Shown here: positions 34,523-46,509 of the stretch, in pieces
Layout: each line of letters begins with the position of its first letter
Position numbering within the stretch: the first letter of the stretch is position 1
DNA from: Omphiscola glabra
Lineage: Eukaryota > Mollusca > Gastropoda > Lymnaeidae
Length of the DNA stretch: 64,000 nucleotides
Assembly: GCA_964017045.1 (NCBI GenBank)
Contig: OZ024799.1
Span: 34,353,736-34,417,735 of the forward strand
Direction: 5' to 3'
The notes under the pieces: generated by a model
The model's input: only the letters and a program-made list of their open reading frames with translations
The model's database searches: none
What the model was told of the DNA's origin: nothing
Program-made: the position numbers and the translations under genes

Positions 34523-35184
34523 AAGTCAAATAAAATCAGTCATGAATATTCCTCTCGACAGGAGGGTTAAAGAAACCTGACACGTATATAATTTTAGTAT
34601 TAATCCATCAAATATCTCTTCTATAGTTTCGGATAAAAATGATTAAATAAATGCACTTTTTTTCACCTTCACCGCCCATTACCCTTCCCCACCCCACCCC
34701 CGCACTCACTGAACAATTCACAGTTTCAGTCAAACGTCAACCCTTGACATCAAGTTGAATCAGTGCGTAACTCCACCACATCAACAATACGATTCGAATG
34801 TTCCTCTCAGGTGCGGACAGGTTGGTAATTCTATGTGGCACGTACCAATGTAGAAAGTTTCCGGAGTAGGGAATAATCTGACTGTAATATTTGTAAAAAA
34901 AAATATTAAAAATTAATTCACCACTAGTTCTGGCACATATATATTAGGTTCAGATTCCCGGGGCCCATGATCGTGTGACCGTAAGCCGTTGTCTTAGCTC
35001 CTCGAATATTTAATCATGGGATGAATTGAGGAACTTGTGCGTTTAACGTGTAGGCGCCGGTTTAGGTTTTTAGGGCCGTCTCCGCCTTTGATGTCTGGAC
35101 CGATCACCCACTTTCCGTTAAACGAGATAAACGCCCATGATGAGACAATGTAGCTCGGCTAATGTTGTTGGTGTCTTGTGTTCT
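34523..35184. other. Unique interval
   Basis: No gene or repeat is evident. Near 35080 the words ctccgcctttgatgtc resemble ctccgcctttgacgtc near 46027. Confidence 0.45.
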
Positions 35185-35312
35185 ATCAGTAAACAAACAC
35201 GCCCCTGTCGGTAACCAAACGCACTCCTGTCGGTAACCAAACGCACTCCAGTCGGTAACCAAACGCACTCCTGTTAGTAACCAAACGCACTCCTGTTGAT
35301 AACCAAACGCAC
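35185..35312. repeat. 22-bp minisatellite, about 5 copies
   Basis: The unit contains gtaaccaaacgcactcctgt followed by cg, in 22-base steps. Confidence 0.93.
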
Positions 35313-36351
35313 TACATCTGTATACAACATTGCTCACCCCAGGGGGGGCTCGGCATTCACATGGTAGGTAAGTCAAAGATACAAGTTGTTGGTACATAAG
35401 ATGGATGATGATACACCTGGGAGACTATCTGATACCTGTAACATACCTGTCTATCGTCAGGGGAGACCAAAACTATGTGTAGACAGTGCTGAATTGGAAA
35501 AAGAGAGTGGTGGTGTTAGGGGATTGGGGGCGAGGTGGGGGTTGTGATGTGTGAGTGTGGTGGATCGCGTACCTGTGAATGTTTAGTCCTGACTTTGTTG
35601 CCGAGAAATAAGAAACTAATAGAGATTTGATGAAATGATTTTTTTTTTATGTTGTAAAAGAATACCTAGTTAGAATCAAGATAACTCACCTACTAATTTC
35701 TAATTGGAAGGGTAGGCCACGTGACAAGAAAATAAGGGCTCGCCAAAGAAATCATGCAGGGCACAACGAGGGGGGGGGAGAAGAAGGGGGAGACAGAGAA
35801 AAAGATGGGAAGATAACATCAAAGAGTGGACGGGACTAAAACTGGGCGATGATGTGCGTAGTGCAGAAGACAGAGAGGAATGGAGAAGGAAAGTTTTCAT
35901 GTCATCTGTGGCGCCCCAACGGTCCAAGGACTAAGGGGCATGATGATGATGATGATGAACTTCTAACTCCGTGTTCTCGACTGATCACCAACGACTCCAA
36001 CATAATTCCACAATCCATCTCTACAATTCGGTGCTCATAGCTAGAGGCACAGCCGGGTGGCTCTCCGATGTAACAATATGGCGGAAGTTCGGTTACTGTT
36101 CATGAACTGACAACGAAATCTGTCAATTTATAGCATATAACATACGCATGCTTTTCTTAACTGAACCACCATTCCTGTGTAAGAGACACTCTTTGTTCAA
36201 ATCAGTTAAAATAATTTTCTTCCTAACAAAAGTCTAAATTATCCTGGCAACGTTGCAGTTGTGCCAAAGTTAAATCTAATTTCGGAGACAGCTCTATAAA
36301 ACAAAACAATAAGTTACTCTTTTAAGTGTGTTTGGGTACGTAGCTACGTAG
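35313..36351. other. Unique interval with short simple repeats
   Basis: No gene is supported. There is a poly-T near 35640, a G run near 35770 and a GAT trimer tract near 35940. Confidence 0.45.
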
Positions 36352-36640
36352 ACACTGAGAGACAGAGAGGCCGAGAGAATGAGAGACTGAGTGACTGAGA
36401 GACAGAGAGACTTAGAGACAGACTGAGAGACAGAGACTGAGACACTGAGAGACAGAATGAGAGACTGAGTGACTGAGAGACTGAGACTGAGAGTCTGAGA
36501 GATAGAGACTGAGAGACTCAGAGACTGAGAGACTGAGAGTCTGAGAGATAGAGACTGAGAGACTCAGAGACTGAGAGACTGAGACTGAGAGACTGAGTGA
36601 CTGAGAGACTGGGAGACTTAGAGACAGAGTGACCGAGAGA
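36352..36640. repeat. Purine-rich gagactga-type repeat
   Basis: Eight- to ten-base units such as gagactgaga with gagtctgagagatagagact blocks fill about 290 bases. The block actgagagtctgagagatag is duplicated near 36486 and 36532. Confidence 0.92.
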
Positions 36641-36785
36641 TGTTGGTTGTTGTACAAGGAGATTGTAAAACAAACTGACGGATGGCGAAATTATCCTCTG
36701 AAGGATTGATTACGTTCGACCAACTTGTATGGAAAATATTTAACCCGGTTTATAACACCGCCAACCTTCTTATCTCGTTACACAA

Positions 36786-36962
36786 AAGTTCAATAGTTAT
36801 AATATCATCAAATTGAAGTACAACAATAGTTATAATATCATCAATTCCAAGGACAACTAATGTTATAATAACATCAAACTAAAGTACAACAATACTTATA
36901 ATATCAAAATAGAGCTCAACCATAATCATAGAACATTAAACGAAAGTACAACTAATGATTAC
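36786..36962. repeat. Diverged repeat of about 36 bp, 4-5 copies
   Basis: The words atagttataatatcatcaa and agtacaac recur with decay. Confidence 0.75.
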
Positions 36963-38514
36963 AGTACAAGGAAGGCCTCTTTTGTGAGTATTGAATGGCC
37001 TATATAGTTGACTAGTATTATGACTTGGTTCATCTCAACAGCGCATGATGAAAGCTTTTTGAAGCATCTCAGGAGCTTATAAGAAAAATCATTTGGCTCA
37101 CTATAGCATCAAGACCCAGATTAAGCTACGAGAGGCCATAGGCTATTCTAACTTTGAGATCCCTCGCAATAAAAACCGCCAACAACTCTTTAAACACATA
37201 ATAATTAAACACGTAAAACCCCCGACAAAATTAGAATAGATAAAAAAAATGTGTGAGCTTGTTAGTTAACACTTGCACACACAATTGTGAATGTTCTTAT
37301 CGTTATAAAGAGTATGCACCTACTGTAGCAGCACTGAAACGCACGCATCTTAAGACTAGGCCGTGCGTTTGTCAACGGTTCATAGATCTAGTTGCCACGT
37401 GTTCCCAGTAGTCAAAAGTAAGATGCGAAGTTGGAGCTGGAAATGGTAGTATCACGACAAAGGAACAAGGTTATTACACAGAAGAGACCGACCGAATTTC
37501 GCTTTCGGCGCGGAAAGTGTTTCGGTTTCGGTCGAAACAGAAAATTTAACTTCGGTTTATTTTCGGTTCCGTCGAAAAATGTGAAGACTTTCGGCCTGGC
37601 CGAAAGTGATTTAGGCCTTATGTTGTCTACCAGAAGTCAGACTGTCAACCTGTCTGTTGGTTGTCAATCTGATATTCATTATTTCTCTACGTCGTGCTGT
37701 CATCTTATGATATTTTTTTCCTGATGTGGATGCTTCCTTTGCCCAACCGGCCCGCCCCTTACTTAACATGTTTTACTGAATGAAAAAAAAAAACAGGCTG
37801 TCAAGCATGACGGACGGTTGAATTTTTTCAGAGGTAACTAGGATATTAATCAATAAAGAGCCACGGGTATGGTGTAGGACTGTATGTAGGACTATCAATA
37901 GGACATTTTTCTGTACGCCTTTTGTTTAAATGCCGGCATTTATTATAGAAAATAAGATGTTAACTCTTTTTTTAACACTTGGACCCACCGGCTTACAAAA
38001 ACTGCACCCGGTTAATTAAGCCCTTATAGTATATGACTAACCCTCTGTGAGAACTGCTCACAGCTGCATGGTGACTTACTTGTCAAATATTTCCAAAAAT
38101 TACATTTTCATTAGACATAAGACAAAGGTAAATAGTTTTGAGGTGGGAAAAAATACAAGGGAGTGAAAATATTTATATTATTATTTTCTTTTATAATTTT
38201 TTTTCTAAATTAAAATTTAGGAAGCCTAGCTTTATTCAACTCATTCATTATTGATCTTAATTTTGATTTATCATTATCATGCTCATAAATGTTGTCATAG
38301 GCAAAGGTGAATAGTATTGTAAAAACAAAAATCATAGAAAACGGTAGTTTTGTGACATAATTACGCCTATTTCGTTTGCCTGAACCGCAGCGATTGTGAA
38401 AACTGAGAACTCTGGGCATTTTTATTTTTAATATTTTTTATAATATGCATTTAAACTGTTCTGCACAGGAACCTTGGATTTTGAAATATTCTATAATGTC
38501 TAGTTAACGGCATT
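36963..38514. other. Mainly unique 1.5-kb interval
   Basis: No gene is supported. Positions about 37485-37615 hold a repeat-like patch with many ttcgg and ccgaaa words on both strands (for example tttcggcctggccgaaag, itself nearly palindromic); a 97-codon ORF crosses it but looks like composition. Near 37975 aacacttggaccc and aactgcacccggtt resemble words near 39205. Confidence 0.45.
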
Positions 38515-38868
38515 TGTTAGTTTGCACTTGTTAGTTATCACTTGTTATTTATCACTTGTTAGTTATCACTTGTTAGTTATCAATTGTTAGTTATCACTTG
38601 TTAGTTATCACTTGTTAGTTATCACTTGTTAGTTATCACTTGACAGTTATCATTTGTTAGTTATCATTTGTTATTTATCACTTGTTAGTTATCACTTGTT
38701 AGTTATCACTTGTTAGTTATCACTTGCTAGTTATCACTTGTTAGTTATCACTTGTTAGTTATCACTTGTTAGTTATCACTTGTTAGTTATCACTTGTTAG
38801 TTATCACTTGTTAGTTATCACTTGTAAGTGATCACTTGTTAGTTATCACTTGTTAGTTATCACTTGCA
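38515..38868. repeat. 14-bp minisatellite, 25 copies
   Basis: The unit is ttgttagttatcac, highly uniform in the centre and right. Confidence 0.97.
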
Positions 38869-39423
38869 CAAACAACGTAATTATATATATAATCTCTTAT
38901 ATTTTTTTTCCTTCTGGTGTGTCCTGCTACCTTTTCGAAACCACCCTCCCCCCAGCTCCACATGTTTATAATAATATTACTGGGTGGGGTGTGGGGTGGG
39001 TGCGGGGGTGGGTGGGAGCTGTCACGCAGCGAGCGTCATTCGTGACGTCATGCGTGATGGTTGAACTCAAATAAAAAGTTTGAATTTTTTAGGGGGCGGC
39101 TACTATTATATAAATCACTAAATAAGGTGTAGGCCTGTCGGTAGTCCTGTTGTTTGAAGGCCACAAGGTAGGTTGTACATGATTGTCTTTATGTCTATTT
39201 TCTCAAAATACTCGGACCCGGTGTAAAAAATAAAGAACTGCACCTGTTTAAGCCCTATTAAATATATTGGTGTGATTGTTCATAGCTTATCTTATATATT
39301 CAAAGTTAGAATTCCATTGTTATCTTCTTAAGATATGTTATAAAGAAAATTGACGTCCTAAAATACAATAATAAATCAAAGTAGCTAAGTCTACGCTAAA
39401 CAATTGCGTTTACAGTTAAATTA
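38869..39423. other. Unique spacer with a G-rich patch
   Basis: Positions about 38982-39018 carry ggtggggtgtggggtgggtg and further G runs, a strong candidate for a G-quadruplex. The remainder is AT-rich. Confidence 0.5.
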
Positions 39424-40066
39424 AAATATGGAACAAGTTCAACAAAGGCCAATCCAAATATAGAACAAGTTCAACACAGATCAACCCAAATATAGAACAA
39501 GATCAACAGACCAAACTAAATATAGAACAAGATCAACACAAAATAACCCAAATATAGAACACGTTCAACGGAGACCAATTCATGTTTAGGACAAGATCAA
39601 CACAGATCAACCAAATCTAGGAAAAGATCAACACAGACCGAACATGTAGAGACAAATCAAGACAGACAAAACTAAATATAGAGCAAGATCAATACAGATC
39701 AACCCAGATATAGAACAAGATCAACACAGAACAACCCAAATATAGAACAAGATCAACACAGACCGAGCATGTATAAAAAAAATCAAGACAGACCAAACTA
39801 AATATAGAACAAGATCAATACAGATCAACCCAGATATAGAACAAGATCAACACAGAACAACCCAAATATAGAACAAGATCAACACAGACCGAGCATGTAT
39901 AAAAAAAATCAAGACAGACAAAACTAAATATAGAACAAGATCAATACAGATCAACCCAGATATAGAACAAGATCAACACAGAACAACCCAAATATAGAAC
40001 AAGATCAACACAGACCGAGCATGTATAAAAAAAATCAAGACAGACCAAACTAAATATAGAAAAAAC
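39424..40066. repeat. About 31-bp minisatellite with a 126-bp higher-order repeat
   Basis: The unit contains aaatatagaacaagatcaac and cagaccaaac-like words. A four-unit block marked by gaccgagcatgtataaaa recurs at 39761, 39887 and 40013, exactly 126 bases apart; left copies are more diverged. Confidence 0.95.
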
Positions 40067-40445
40067 CACGCCTCAAAAAAACAGCAGCAACAAAACGAAA
40101 CTACCGAAATGAACCCATAAAACTCCGAACTATTTAGCTTATTTACAACTACGTCCCCAAACACTCGGCGTAAATATAGTGACAGGAAATGTCGTAACCA
40201 GTTTTATGATCTATATAGTGGTCCCGTTTAATGGTTCTTGGAGGGGAGGTCTGTTTTCATTTTGGATGGTACACTATATATCTGTCGGCGCCTTTATCCA
40301 ATATGAGACAATAGGTTAAGAATGAGACATGTACCGGTTACTTGAAATTATTTGTCATTTCTACGGCCCTTAAAAATGTTGTCAACATTAGCTAATTCGG
40401 GGCTATGAGAGATTTTATTATTCCCCAAGATTTTAACCGTGCGCT

Positions 40446-40642
40446 ATTGACCCCGCCTACACGTATGTCTAATTGACCACGCCTACACGTATGTCTAATT
40501 GACCCCGCCTACACGTATGACCAATAGACCAAGCCTACTCTTTTGTCTCCTTGACCACGCCTACACGTATATATGTCTTTTTAACCATGTCTACAAACTT
40601 GTATGATTGACCACGCCTACAAATATATCTTATTGACCACAC
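40446..40642. repeat. 26-bp minisatellite, about 7 copies
   Basis: The unit contains ttgaccacgcctacacgtat followed by gtctaa. Right copies decay. Confidence 0.92.
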
Positions 40643-41089
40643 TGTTATAGCTTGTGTGTTGACCTGGTTTTTCTTTATCACGTTTCTCAGCATGCACCCC
40701 TTACTTCCCGCCCCCACTGTTTTTTTTGTTTTTGCTACTGACGTCATCAATTTACTTGGTGACAAATGCTGCCAATCCTCCCCCCTTCCCTCCCTACAAC
40801 CCTTGATTTGGAATGTTTGTTAACATTTCCAGAATTATCTACATAGAAATACTTTTTCACTTGAAGTGCTGTAAGCTAATATAGTTAATATAGTTTGTAT
40901 TTCTGTATATTTGAGTTTGTATTTTCATATTAACTTAATAGTATCATTAAATTGTTTATTGATAATATCACTAACGTTGGTATCGTTTTTATTTATATAT
41001 TGGATCTCAATCCTTTGTTTCGTATTGTTCATATGACGAGCCAAATCTTAAAAATGCAGATTAAATTTTTTAAACCTTATAACGGTACG
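40643..41089. other. Unique AT-rich interval
   Basis: No gene or clear repeat is visible. Confidence 0.45.
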
Positions 41090-41287
41090 CAGGGCCGGAT
41101 TTACAGGCAGGCCGACTAGGCCGTGGCCTAGGGGCCCCGCGAAATAAGGGGCCCCAAAATTGGGAGTAGTATATAAATAATAGATAGTTTTGAATTTAAA
41201 GAAAATTAACAATAATTTTTATTTTTCAAAATGTGGCCTCAAATGTTTTTTTGGCCTAGGGCCCCTAGATTTGTAAATCCGGCCCTG
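41090..41287. mobile_element. hAT-like MITE, 198 bp, cagggccgg termini
   Basis: The left end cagggccggatttaca is perfectly mirrored by the right end tgtaaatccggccctg (16 bases). The flanks acggtacg (41082-41089) and gcggtatg (41288-41295) agree at six of eight positions, a decayed hAT-type target duplication. The interior folds further through ggcctaggggccc and gggcccctag. Confidence 0.88.
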
Positions 41288-41352
41288 GCGGTATGTAACA
41301 ACACCAACACGCATTTATTATTGATCACGCCAACAAAAAAAGTCTTATGGAC

Positions 41353-41560
41353 TAGAGGCGTAGCGAGATTGTTTGGCGCCCGGGGACAAGATTCGCGGCC
41401 AGGGACAAGATTAATCTTAAAGCGCCTTCCTTTTTAAAAAAACAACTCTCAAACCCAATATTTTCATCAATAAAATAATATCAAAGCACATTTTGGCGCC
41501 CCTAACTAGATAGCGTCCGGTAACATCTGCCCCCCACCACCCCCCTTCTCTAAGCCTCTG
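41353..41560. mobile_element. hAT-like MITE, 208 bp, perfect 8-bp target duplication
   Basis: The element starts tagaggcgtagcgag and ends taagcctctg (reverse complement cagaggctta). The flanking octamer ttatggac is identical at 41345-41352 and 41561-41568. Its left 40 bases match the small element at 63801 (both have tgtttggcgcccggg), so they belong to one family. Confidence 0.88.
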
Positions 41561-42227
41561 TTATGGACCACGTCTACAAATGTGAAATATTGAACACGTA
41601 ACGAGGTAACTAACTGACCACGCCCCAGAAAACGTATGCGCTCGTGCATGCTAAAACAATTGAGAACGAGGTCTGCTACAATACATCCTACACATGTCTT
41701 ATACGTGAGACTTCTATGTGATTGCGTGTGAAGTGCATTCTAAATAAGGAAAGGTTGAACGAAACCAGAGGTGGGTCAATTGAAATACGTGACGCGTATT
41801 GAATTGAAATAATGTTTGGTAGTGTGTTGCGAGGTTGGGCGGGTGCAAATCAGTTTAAAAATATTTTATAAGAATGAAATCATAACCACGTTCAGTCGAC
41901 ATGCGCTAACAATGACGTGGTGGTACACTTCCGGATTCTGTTGCGACAAGATGTATACATTCTGCGTTGCCTGGATACCCAAACTGTCGATAGGTTAAGG
42001 GCAGAGCCCCTCAACAATAAAGATCAAAACAATCAAATCAAATCAAAATTTATCAAAGTCATTCCGGAAGTTGAGCAGCATCCTTGATAAAACCATCACG
42101 AGTTATTGAACATAAATAAAGAGAAAGGTGTGACGTCATTGGCGGTCCAGGCCGAATCAACTTCCACCAACGACAACGCTACACTGAATGTACATTGTCC
42201 AGACTTATCTTACAGGCAATGTGTCTA
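41561..42227. other. Unique interval
   Basis: No gene is supported. Isolated ggaccacgtctacaa and ctgaccacgcc words recall the 26-bp array at 40.4 kb. Confidence 0.45.
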
Positions 42228-42745
42228 TTACAGGCATTCTGTAGAATTCTCCTTGATACTATTCAGAGTGGAAAAGACATAAGACGGGATACCAGCTGCC
42301 TAGGAATTCTATAGAGTGGGATAAACCCATTGCCTAGCTATTCTATAGAATGGTTTATACCCACCGCCTAGCCATTCTATAGAATGGTTTATACCCATTT
42401 CCTAGGCATTCTGTAGAATGTGTATAAACCCATTGCCTAAGCATTTTATAGAATGGGATAAACCCATTGCCTAGGCATTCTATAGAATGGGATAAACCCA
42501 TTTCCTAGCCATTCTATAGAATGGTTTATACCCATTGCCAGCTATTCTATAGAATGGTTTATACCCATTGCCTAGCCATTCTATAGAATTGTTTATACAC
42601 TTTTCCTAGCCATTCTATAGAATGGTTTATACCCATTGCCAGCTATTCTATAGAATGGTTTATACCCATTGCCTAGCCATTCTATAGAATTGTTTATACA
42701 CTTTTCCTAGCCATTCTATAGATGGTTTATACCGATTGCCTACAC
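42228..42745. repeat. 34-bp minisatellite built on a 16-bp palindrome, about 15 copies
   Basis: The unit contains cctagccattctatagaatg followed by gtttatacccattg. Many copies carry the perfect palindrome ccattctatagaatgg or its 12-base core. Two unit types end in ggtttataccca or gggataaaccca. Confidence 0.95.
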
Positions 42746-42831
42746 CAGCTGATAACTGAAGTAAGACTTGCTAACGAATCCCACATGTGCAATTCTAAAG
42801 TAAATTATTAAATGCCGTTATCTTATGTATC

Positions 42832-43548
42832 GACCCTGACGGTCATAGTGCCTGATATTGTTGGTGACGCCGTGTCATCTCTCTGACTCCAATTGACCTG
42901 GATATAGAGTCAGGGTCGTTGTGCCTGATATTGTTGGTGACGCCGAGTCATCTCTCTGACTCCAATTGACCTGGATATAGAGTCAGGGTCGTAGTGCCTG
43001 ATATTGTTGGTGACGCCGAGTCATCTCTCTGACTCCAATTGACCTGGATATAGAGTCAGGGTCGTAGTGCCTGATATTGTTGGTGACGCCGTGTCATCTC
43101 TCTGACTCCAATTGACCTGGATATAGAGTCAGGGTCGTAGTGCCTGATATTGTTGGTGACGTCGTGTCATCTCTCTGACTCCAATTGACCTGGATATAGA
43201 GTCAGGGTCGTAGTACCTGATATTGTTGGTGACGCCGTGTCATCTCTCTGACTCCAATTGACCTGGATATAGAGTCAGGGTCGTAGTACCTGATATTGTT
43301 GGTGACGCCGTGTCATCTCTCTGACTCCAATTGACCTGGATATAGAGTCACGGTCGTAGTGCCTGATATTGTTGGTGACGTCGTGTCATCTCTCTGACTC
43401 CAATTGACCTGGATATAGAGTCAGGGTCGTAGTGCCTGATATTGTTGGTGACGTCGTGTCATCTCTCTGACTCCAATTGACCTGGATATAGAGTCAGGGT
43501 CGTAGTGCCTGATATTGTTGGTGACGCCGTGTCATCTCTCTGACTCCA
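42832..43548. repeat. 73-bp minisatellite, about 10 near-identical copies
   Basis: The unit contains cctgatattgttggtgacgc and tgactccaattgacctggat, in exact 73-base steps. The variants noted are gtGtcat/gAgtcat, gaCGcc/gaCGtc and one cacggtcg. Confidence 0.98.
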
Positions 43549-43571
43549 GGCTTGTTATTATACAAAATATT

Positions 43572-43640
43572 TCACCATGAATTTACATAAAGAATTTACA
43601 TAATGAATTTACATAATGAATTTACATAATGAATTTACAC
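43572..43640. repeat. 13-bp repeat, 5 copies
   Basis: The unit is aatgaatttacat. Confidence 0.92.
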
Positions 43641-43730
43641 ATTGTGATATTTAAAAAAAAACAATTGTACAATGAGTTTAAAAATGTGGGAACTAAAGAT
43701 TTTGAATATCGCTTGTTACATATGGGTCCA

Positions 43731-43942
43731 CCTTTCAGTCCAACCCCACCTCTAGCCCAACCTCACATCCAACCCAACCCCCACCTCCAGCCCAGCCCCA
43801 CATCCAACCCACCCCCACTTTCAGCCCACGTCCTCCTTCAACCGACACCCTCCTTCAACCCACTCCCAGATTCAGCCCACCCCCACCTTCAACCCAACCC
43901 ACCTTCAACCCACCCCCACCTTCAACCCACCCTCCCACCTGA
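43731..43942. repeat. C-rich cccaccttcaacc-type repeat
   Basis: Loose units of 12-15 bases such as cccaccttcaac are present. A Pro/His-rich ORF of 140 codons (43629-44051) spans it and is judged compositional. Confidence 0.8.
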
Positions 43943-44562
43943 CAGCTTTATCTTGATTCTTTGTATTTTGGCTCCTGCCTTTTCCTTTCTAATTCTTTTT
44001 CCTTCACTCATTGTTTCACATTCTCGTTTGAAATGCAATTCCAATCTTTGAGCCTGTATCACTAACATCTAATGAGCTCCCCCCAACCACTTTGTGTCTC
44101 TGTCGGTAACATCTAATGAGCCCCCCCCCCCCCTTTCCACAAACCCCTTTGTGCCCGACATCCAACGGTTTCTCTCTACGGTGATAAAAGAAATATAAAA
44201 GAAATCAAAGCTATCGTGTACAGTTAAAAACAAACCAAATATTGCCTAGACAGCCTCGCAACGGCTCAACAAGTCACACGAAGGGTGATCTTATGCTAGT
44301 AGGGGCGAGATCTTACACTTTCGTGTGAGTGATATTATTTTAATAAGCGAAACATTACATTTGGAGCTACTTGATAGAGTTAAATAATTGAATTTAAGAC
44401 TTTTTTTTTTACGCCCATCAATGCGCTAATGTGTAAAGTCTTTACAACTTGGGGAGTTCATCATTTCACGATGGGAAAATCAGCCGTACTTTGCTAAGCA
44501 CCCTACCGACGTGTAAACTGCATGTATAAATATGTCATTTTGTATGTAGTAAAATAGATATA

Positions 44563-44564
<2 letters not shown>
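43943..44564. other. Unique interval with a short duplication
   Basis: The word taacatctaatgagc followed by poly-C occurs twice (about 44063 and 44108). No gene is supported. Confidence 0.5.
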
Positions 44565-44627
<63 letters not shown>

Positions 44628-44640
44628 GTGTGTGTGTATA
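44565..44640. repeat. TA then TG microsatellite
   Basis: About 27 TA repeats are followed by acatatgtgtgtgtgt. Confidence 0.95.
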
Positions 44641-44659
44641 GTAATATATATAGCAATAT

Positions 44660-45240
44660 GTTTATTGACGTATGAAAGAACAATTTAACTAGCAGTGTCT
44701 TTAGTTATGCATGATAGAACAATTTGACTAGCAGTGTCTTTAGTTATGCATGATAGAACAAATTTGACTAGCAGTGTCTTTAGTTATGCATGATAGAACA
44801 ATTTGACCAGCAGTGTCTTTAGTTACGCATGATAGAACAATTTGACCAGCAGTGTCTTTAGTTATGCATGATAGAACAATTTAACTAGCAGTGTCTTTAG
44901 TTATGCATGATAGAACAAATTTGACTAGCAGTGTCTTTAGTTATGCATGATAGAACAATTTGACCAGCAGTGTCTTTAGTTATGCGTGATAGAACAATTT
45001 GACCAGCAGTGTCTTTAGTTATGCATGATAGAACAATTTGACTAGCAGTGTGTCTTTAGTTATGCATGATAGAACAATTTGACCAGCAGTGTCTTTAGTT
45101 ATGCATGATAGAACAATTTGACTAGCAGTGTCTTTAGTTATGCATGATAGAACTATTTGACTAGCAGTGTCTTTAGTTATGCATGATAGAACAATTTGAC
45201 CAGCAGTGTCTTTAGTTATGCATGATAAAACAATTTAAAT
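44660..45240. repeat. 39-bp minisatellite, about 15 copies
   Basis: The unit contains gatagaacaatttgactagc and agtgtctttagttatgcat. Length variants (acaaattt, agtgtgtc) add one or two bases. Confidence 0.96.
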
Positions 45241-46508
45241 AACAGTATGTTTTGTCCCGTAGAAAAGAACAATTTTACTAGCTTAAAGAACTATTACTGT
45301 ACACATTTACAAGCCCGTAGCGGAGACTTAAACATATACACATGTACACAAAATATCGGCAAGCAAGCAGTCTAGTGATATTAGTAGATCAACTTTCCTA
45401 GTAAAGATGAAGCTCATTTCCGCAGATTCGTATTTTATTGGTTGTAGTCATGAGTAAACGCCGCTGAAAACATATGTTCCTTAGTCAAAGAAACTCCACA
45501 GTGAGTGATCTAACTTCCAAGTCCTTGAAGTTGAGAGGAAAAAATGTAGTGATTAATAACATGAAAATAGAATTTGATGTTTAGTGATCTGTGGACTATA
45601 TACACCTTTCTGCAAAAACGGGTCAGTGGCAAAACAAGTTAAGAACCCTTGTTTCATATGTTCTTGTATGTTGACGTATTGTTTCGCAGCTACAACGACA
45701 TCAAATAATGTATTGTCATTATTTGTAAAAACAATTTGGCTCATTCCAGATCTGGACATATTTTCAAATAGTTTAATGAAGACTTTAATGTGAAAAGGGT
45801 TTCGCGCCGTTCCCCTCCCCCCTCTCCCAACCGCCCACACACAGCGTTTTGCTCTCGTCAGCACATTACGTCACATCATTGACCCAAAAGGTCATAAACA
45901 CAGATTTCCTCTTTTCAAATCTTTCAAATAGTCTTTTGTTTACCCCGAACTTCTAAACCGCTGTGACCTTGGTGTCTCCTCCGGCCATCTCACCATCCCC
46001 ACATCACTACACGCTTCCCTCACTACAACCTCCGCCTTTGACGTCAAGACGTTTCCTTTCACGCTTCCCTCAAAAACACGACGTCATATACTGATAGCTG
46101 GAGCCATGAATACTTCACCTATTTCTGGGGTGTTTTTTTTCTTTTATCTCCCTTTTCTAATGAAAATACAATAATTTTGTTGTACTCTTCCGCCTCCACC
46201 CGTCGCGAGCACTCTTGGCTCGCACACAAACGTAAAGAAGTTGTGATTTCATCACCAACAAGTTCTTCCCGAGATTTAAAGCAGGCATTGAGCGCACAGA
46301 CAAAACATTTGGGAAACTCGACAACGTCGAGAAACTAGCTGTGGTTGCCATGACAACGTAATGTTCTATAAGTAAATGCGCCCCCCCTTCCCCCCCCCCC
46401 CCCCCGACAATTGCGGTAACAAGTCGCGATCCACAATGTTTCTCTGAACGTTTGGTAAACAAACTTGAAAAAAAATCAACGTTTGGAACATGTGAAATGA
46501 CCTTTCTT
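45241..46508. other. Mainly unique 1.3-kb interval
   Basis: No gene is supported. A 103-codon minus-strand ORF at 45553-45864 is among the longer ones outside arrays, but I recognise no domain in it. Positions about 45582-45651 (tgtggactatatacacc to gttaagaacccttg) resemble a hAT right end. A run of about 19 C lies near 46386. Confidence 0.45.
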
Positions 46509-46509
46509 G

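Noticed and set aside
37431..37724. 97-codon plus-strand ORF rich in Arg, Lys and Phe
   Set aside because: It lies in a patch of ttcgg/ccgaaa words that looks like a dispersed repeat, and no domain is seen.
39761..40030. Regular spacing resembling a CRISPR array (also considered for the 34-bp and 25-bp arrays)
   Set aside because: Units are contiguous with no unique spacers between conserved repeats, there are no cas genes, and the context is eukaryotic.
45553..45864. 103-codon minus-strand ORF outside any array
   Set aside because: I recognise no family, a plus-strand ORF overlaps it, and part of it overlaps a hAT-end-like segment.
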